Source of the DNA: CAZYPB01 sp964649265
GTDB lineage: Archaea > Micrarchaeota > Micrarchaeia > Burarchaeales > JAKAKT01
Length of the DNA: 6,554 nt
Assembly (NCBI GenBank): GCA_964649265.1
Contig: CAZYPB010000073.1
Coordinates: 1-6,554 of the forward strand
Direction of reading: 5' to 3'
Under the pieces are notes generated by a model that saw only the letters and a list, made by a program, of their open reading frames with translations, did no database searches and had not been told where the DNA came from. Shown here piece after piece: positions 5,187 to 6,554 of this stretch. The translations under genes were made by a program, and so were the position numbers. How positions within the stretch are numbered: the first letter of the stretch is position 1; the number at the start of each line of letters is the position of its first letter.

Positions 5187-5593
5187 AGGGACAGGGAACA
5201 ATAGAGCTCATGGTTCTTGTGGCCTTCTTCCTATTGTTCAGCATACCTCTTCTGTCCCTACTTTATGTTTCGGCAACTGAAAGTGCACAGGACTCTTCCC
5301 TCATACAGGGAAGGCAGATGAGTAGAGAAATAATAGAAGCTGCGGATTCTACGTACATCTCGGGTGAAGGAGTAACGGAGAAGATAGTTGTCATATTCCC
5401 ACATAATCTTCAGGAGATAAAAGCAAATGGAAGGGAATTTTTTATTAGAGTGAGAACTGGAAGCGGAGATAGTGATATCGTGGTTATGGGAATTGCAGAA
5501 TTAGAGATAGATGGCAACATTGGTAAGACTGCGGGCCCCCATAGCCTTACAATAACATCAACAGGGGAAAGAATTTTGATAAAGGAGGGATGA
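5159..5593 (+). CDS. Type IV pilin-like protein with class III signal peptide (Q-G-T-I-E)
   Basis: This small exported protein has 144 residues from ATG 5159, or 137 from ATG 5180. The leader ends in LKG, followed by QGTIEL and a 20-residue hydrophobic helix (to LLYVSA). Gln at +1 and Glu at +5 after the Gly are the classical archaeal pilin features needed for EppA/PibD-type cleavage and subunit packing. A helix with REIIEAAD follows, then beta strands (KIVVIFPHNLQEI, REFFIRVRTG, AELEIDGNIGK, SLTITSTGERILIKEG). The start is ambiguous. ATG 5159 has a GGAGTGA ten bases upstream but overlaps the previous gene by 28 bases. ATG 5180 makes the tight ATGCTGA overlap and a shorter, more typical leader, but has no clear ribosome site. 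The pattern AAD then G-x-G then V-[IF]-P-x-x-L is shared with the next gene, so they are probably paralogues. A subunit of a surface filament or pseudopilus is inferred. Confidence 0.85.
   Translation: MWKQYRPMLKGQGTIELMVLVAFFLLFSIPLLSLLYVSATESAQDSSLIQGRQMSREIIEAADSTYISGEGVTEKIVVIFPHNLQEIKANGREFFIRVRTGSGDSDIVVMGIAELEIDGNIGKTAGPHSLTITSTGERILIKEG
5584..5588 (+). promoter_or_regulatory. Strong ribosome binding site within the end of the upstream gene
   Basis: GGAGG overlaps the last codons (Lys-Glu-Gly-stop) of the preceding gene and lies six bases ahead of ATG 5595. It is the best Shine-Dalgarno in the window and fixes that start. It also suggests that this subunit is made in larger amounts than its neighbours. 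Confidence 0.6.
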
Positions 5594-5594
5594 G

Positions 5595-5993
5595 ATGAGA
5601 GCACAGGCTGCACTTGAATTCATGACATTCTTCGGTTTCTTTGCGCTGCTTTTCCTACTCATATCCATGACAATATTTGAGAGTCAAATGGTCCAAATAG
5701 AAAACAAGCGCTGGGATGTGCTAAAAGAAACAGGACTAAGTCTTCGGGATGAGATAAATACTGCTGCAGATATGGGTGATGGTTACTGGAGATATGTTGA
5801 ACTGAGGGGCTATGATCTCAGTTACGAGATAATGATAAAGGGGAGCAGTATCACAGTAGTATCGGATGAAGGAGACATTGAGTTTCCTGCCTTCCTTTCA
5901 ACAGATAAGGTTTTAGGAGAGATTACATTGTATTCCGATGGTGGAAAGGTGTTAATAAAAAACAACAAGGGGATGATTGAGATTGCACAATAG
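5595..5993 (+). CDS. Type IV pilin-like protein with class III signal peptide (Q-A-A-L-E-F)
   Basis: The product has 132 residues. The leader is only MRA, then QAALEFMTFFGFF and a hydrophobic helix to about residue 27, giving Gln +1 and Glu +5 as in archaeal adhesion pilins and related class III substrates. After the helix come a charged amphipathic segment (ENKRWDVLKETGLSLRDEINTAAD), the turn GDGYWRYVEL and short beta strands (YEIMIKGSSITVV, EITLYSDGGKVLIKNN, MIEIAQ). This helix-then-GDG-then-beta layout is common among small archaeal pilin-like proteins (by eye). One base separates it from the gene before, and its end overlaps the gene after. With its strong ribosome site and standard leader it is the best candidate for the most abundant subunit. 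The name 'pilin-like' is safe; the actual structure formed is unknown. Confidence 0.87.
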   Translation: MRAQAALEFMTFFGFFALLFLLISMTIFESQMVQIENKRWDVLKETGLSLRDEINTAADMGDGYWRYVELRGYDLSYEIMIKGSSITVVSDEGDIEFPAFLSTDKVLGEITLYSDGGKVLIKNNKGMIEIAQ

Positions 5994-6459
5994 AGGTCAG
6001 TTTTTTTCATACGATGCGATTGTGGCAAGTGCAATTTTCCTTATTACAATATCACTTATGCTAGTCTATTGGTGGGGCATTGACTTCAATAGCAGCGACA
6101 GATCTCAGAGAGATGTTGTCTACCTTTCCGACAGGTTGCTTACCCCAGGATCTCCAGATGATTGGCATGAAGGAGATGTACTGAGCATAGGGTTAATGGA
6201 AAGCGGGAAACCAAACGTAATAGTTCTAGAAAAATTCATGGAATTCAGAGATATCTCTGAAAAGGATTATGCTGAACCAAAACAAATCTTTGGAACTGCA
6301 AAGGAATATTTTGTTGAGATTATAGGGGAGGATATTGACTGCCGGGGCAACTGCTTTTTAGGGAAGGAACCAGGGGACAGTTCGGATATCTCTTCTGTAA
6401 CCCGGCTTGTTGTTTTCAACGGGAGACCTGCCAGGATAAGAATAAGTCTTTGGTCTTAA
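5983..6459 (+). CDS. Pilin-like exported protein, 'F-S-x-D-A' type
   Basis: The product has 158 residues from TTG 5983; another TTG at 5977 would add two. The leader MHNRG is followed by QFFSYDAIVASAIFLITISL, a hydrophobic helix with Asp at +6 instead of Glu at +5. With the start at 5983, every landmark (RG at 4-5, Asp at 11) falls at the same residue number as in the first gene of the operon, which supports this start; GGGGATGAT lies just upstream. The exported part carries a C-x3-C pair (CRGNC) and ends SSVTRLVVFNG...RIRISLWS, echoing SSVRVYYG...MKVSVWA of the first gene. It overlaps the preceding gene by 11 bases and is the last gene of the cluster. No named family is recognised. A second minor-pilin-like subunit of the same assembly is inferred. 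Confidence 0.8.
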   Translation: MHNRGQFFSYDAIVASAIFLITISLMLVYWWGIDFNSSDRSQRDVVYLSDRLLTPGSPDDWHEGDVLSIGLMESGKPNVIVLEKFMEFRDISEKDYAEPKQIFGTAKEYFVEIIGEDIDCRGNCFLGKEPGDSSDISSVTRLVVFNGRPARIRISLWS

Positions 6460-6478
6460 AAAACACAAAATACGAAGG

Positions 6479-6486
6479 TTTAAATA
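6479..6486 (+). promoter_or_regulatory. TATA-box promoter for the gene at the right edge
   Basis: TTTAAATA is centred about 25 bases ahead of ATG 6507, predicting another leaderless or nearly leaderless message. It marks the end of the five-gene operon. I see no T-rich terminator on the plus strand between 6460 and 6478. Confidence 0.5.
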
Positions 6487-6506
6487 GGACTTAAGACATA
6501 ATATTA

Positions 6507-6554
6507 ATGGGGATTTCTATGCGTTTTAATGGATATGGGAAAGGTTGGAACAGA
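6507..6554 (+). CDS. Start of an unidentified gene (first 16 codons)
   Basis: The frame is open from ATG 6507 to the right edge: MGISMRFNGYGKGWNR. The start could instead be the ATG at 6519, which has GGGGAT a few bases upstream. The Gly/Arg/Asn-rich, aromatic-containing beginning resembles the low-complexity N-termini of small archaeal nucleic-acid-binding proteins, but 16 residues are too few to say. The evidence that a gene begins here is the well-placed TATA box. Confidence 0.45.
   Translation, partial: MGISMRFNGYGKGWNR

Noticed and set aside
6460..6478. Possible terminator after the operon
   Set aside because: The stretch is A-rich, not T-rich, on the plus strand, and no hairpin is visible.

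Overview
This window looks archaeal. The evidence is a clear CDP-archaeol synthase (CarS), an archaeal-type SppA peptidase, a tRNA-Gln gene interrupted by a short insert in the D-loop, TATA-type promoters about 25-27 bases ahead of start codons with no Shine-Dalgarno (leaderless genes), GGTGA-type ribosome sites elsewhere, and N-termini resembling archaeal class III (type IV pilin-like) signal peptides. I cannot place it to a phylum from sequence alone. A small-genome (DPANN-like) or deep euryarchaeal lineage would fit, but that is inference.

Minus-strand half (1-1958). From right to left: carS (1476-1958); a TPR-repeat protein whose reading frame is broken at a run of eight A (785-1396 plus 490-813); an interrupted tRNA-Gln(CUG) (343-449); and, only 16 bases after the tRNA 3' end, the start of a secreted protein with an Ig-like/carboxypeptidase-regulatory-like fold that runs off the left edge (1-326). 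No promoter is visible between the tRNA and this gene, so the two are probably co-transcribed.

Plus-strand half (2023-6554). sppA (2023-2931) is divergent from carS. The two share an AT-rich intergenic region with one TATA box readable in both directions, next to an 18-base array of alternating hexamers (TTCAAA/TTTGAA/TTCAAA) that sits on the predicted sppA start site. After a second leaderless promoter, five genes follow with overlaps or a single-base gap (2974-6459). Four encode small proteins with a short basic leader, a pilin-type hydrophobic helix and a beta-rich or mixed exported domain. The fifth, second in order, is a 548-residue anchored protein with two EF-hand/dockerin-like calcium loops, 15 cysteines and seven N-glycosylation sequons. 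A further promoter and the first 16 codons of another gene end the window.

How the genes may work together (inference): the five-gene operon looks like one surface assembly made of four minor-pilin-like subunits and one large calcium-binding subunit. In outline this resembles the minor-pilin plus large-subunit sets that cap type IV pili (PilY1) or type II secretion pseudopili (GspK). No assembly ATPase, membrane platform or prepilin peptidase lies in the window. sppA, a membrane protease, and carS, a membrane-lipid enzyme, give the region a cell-envelope theme.
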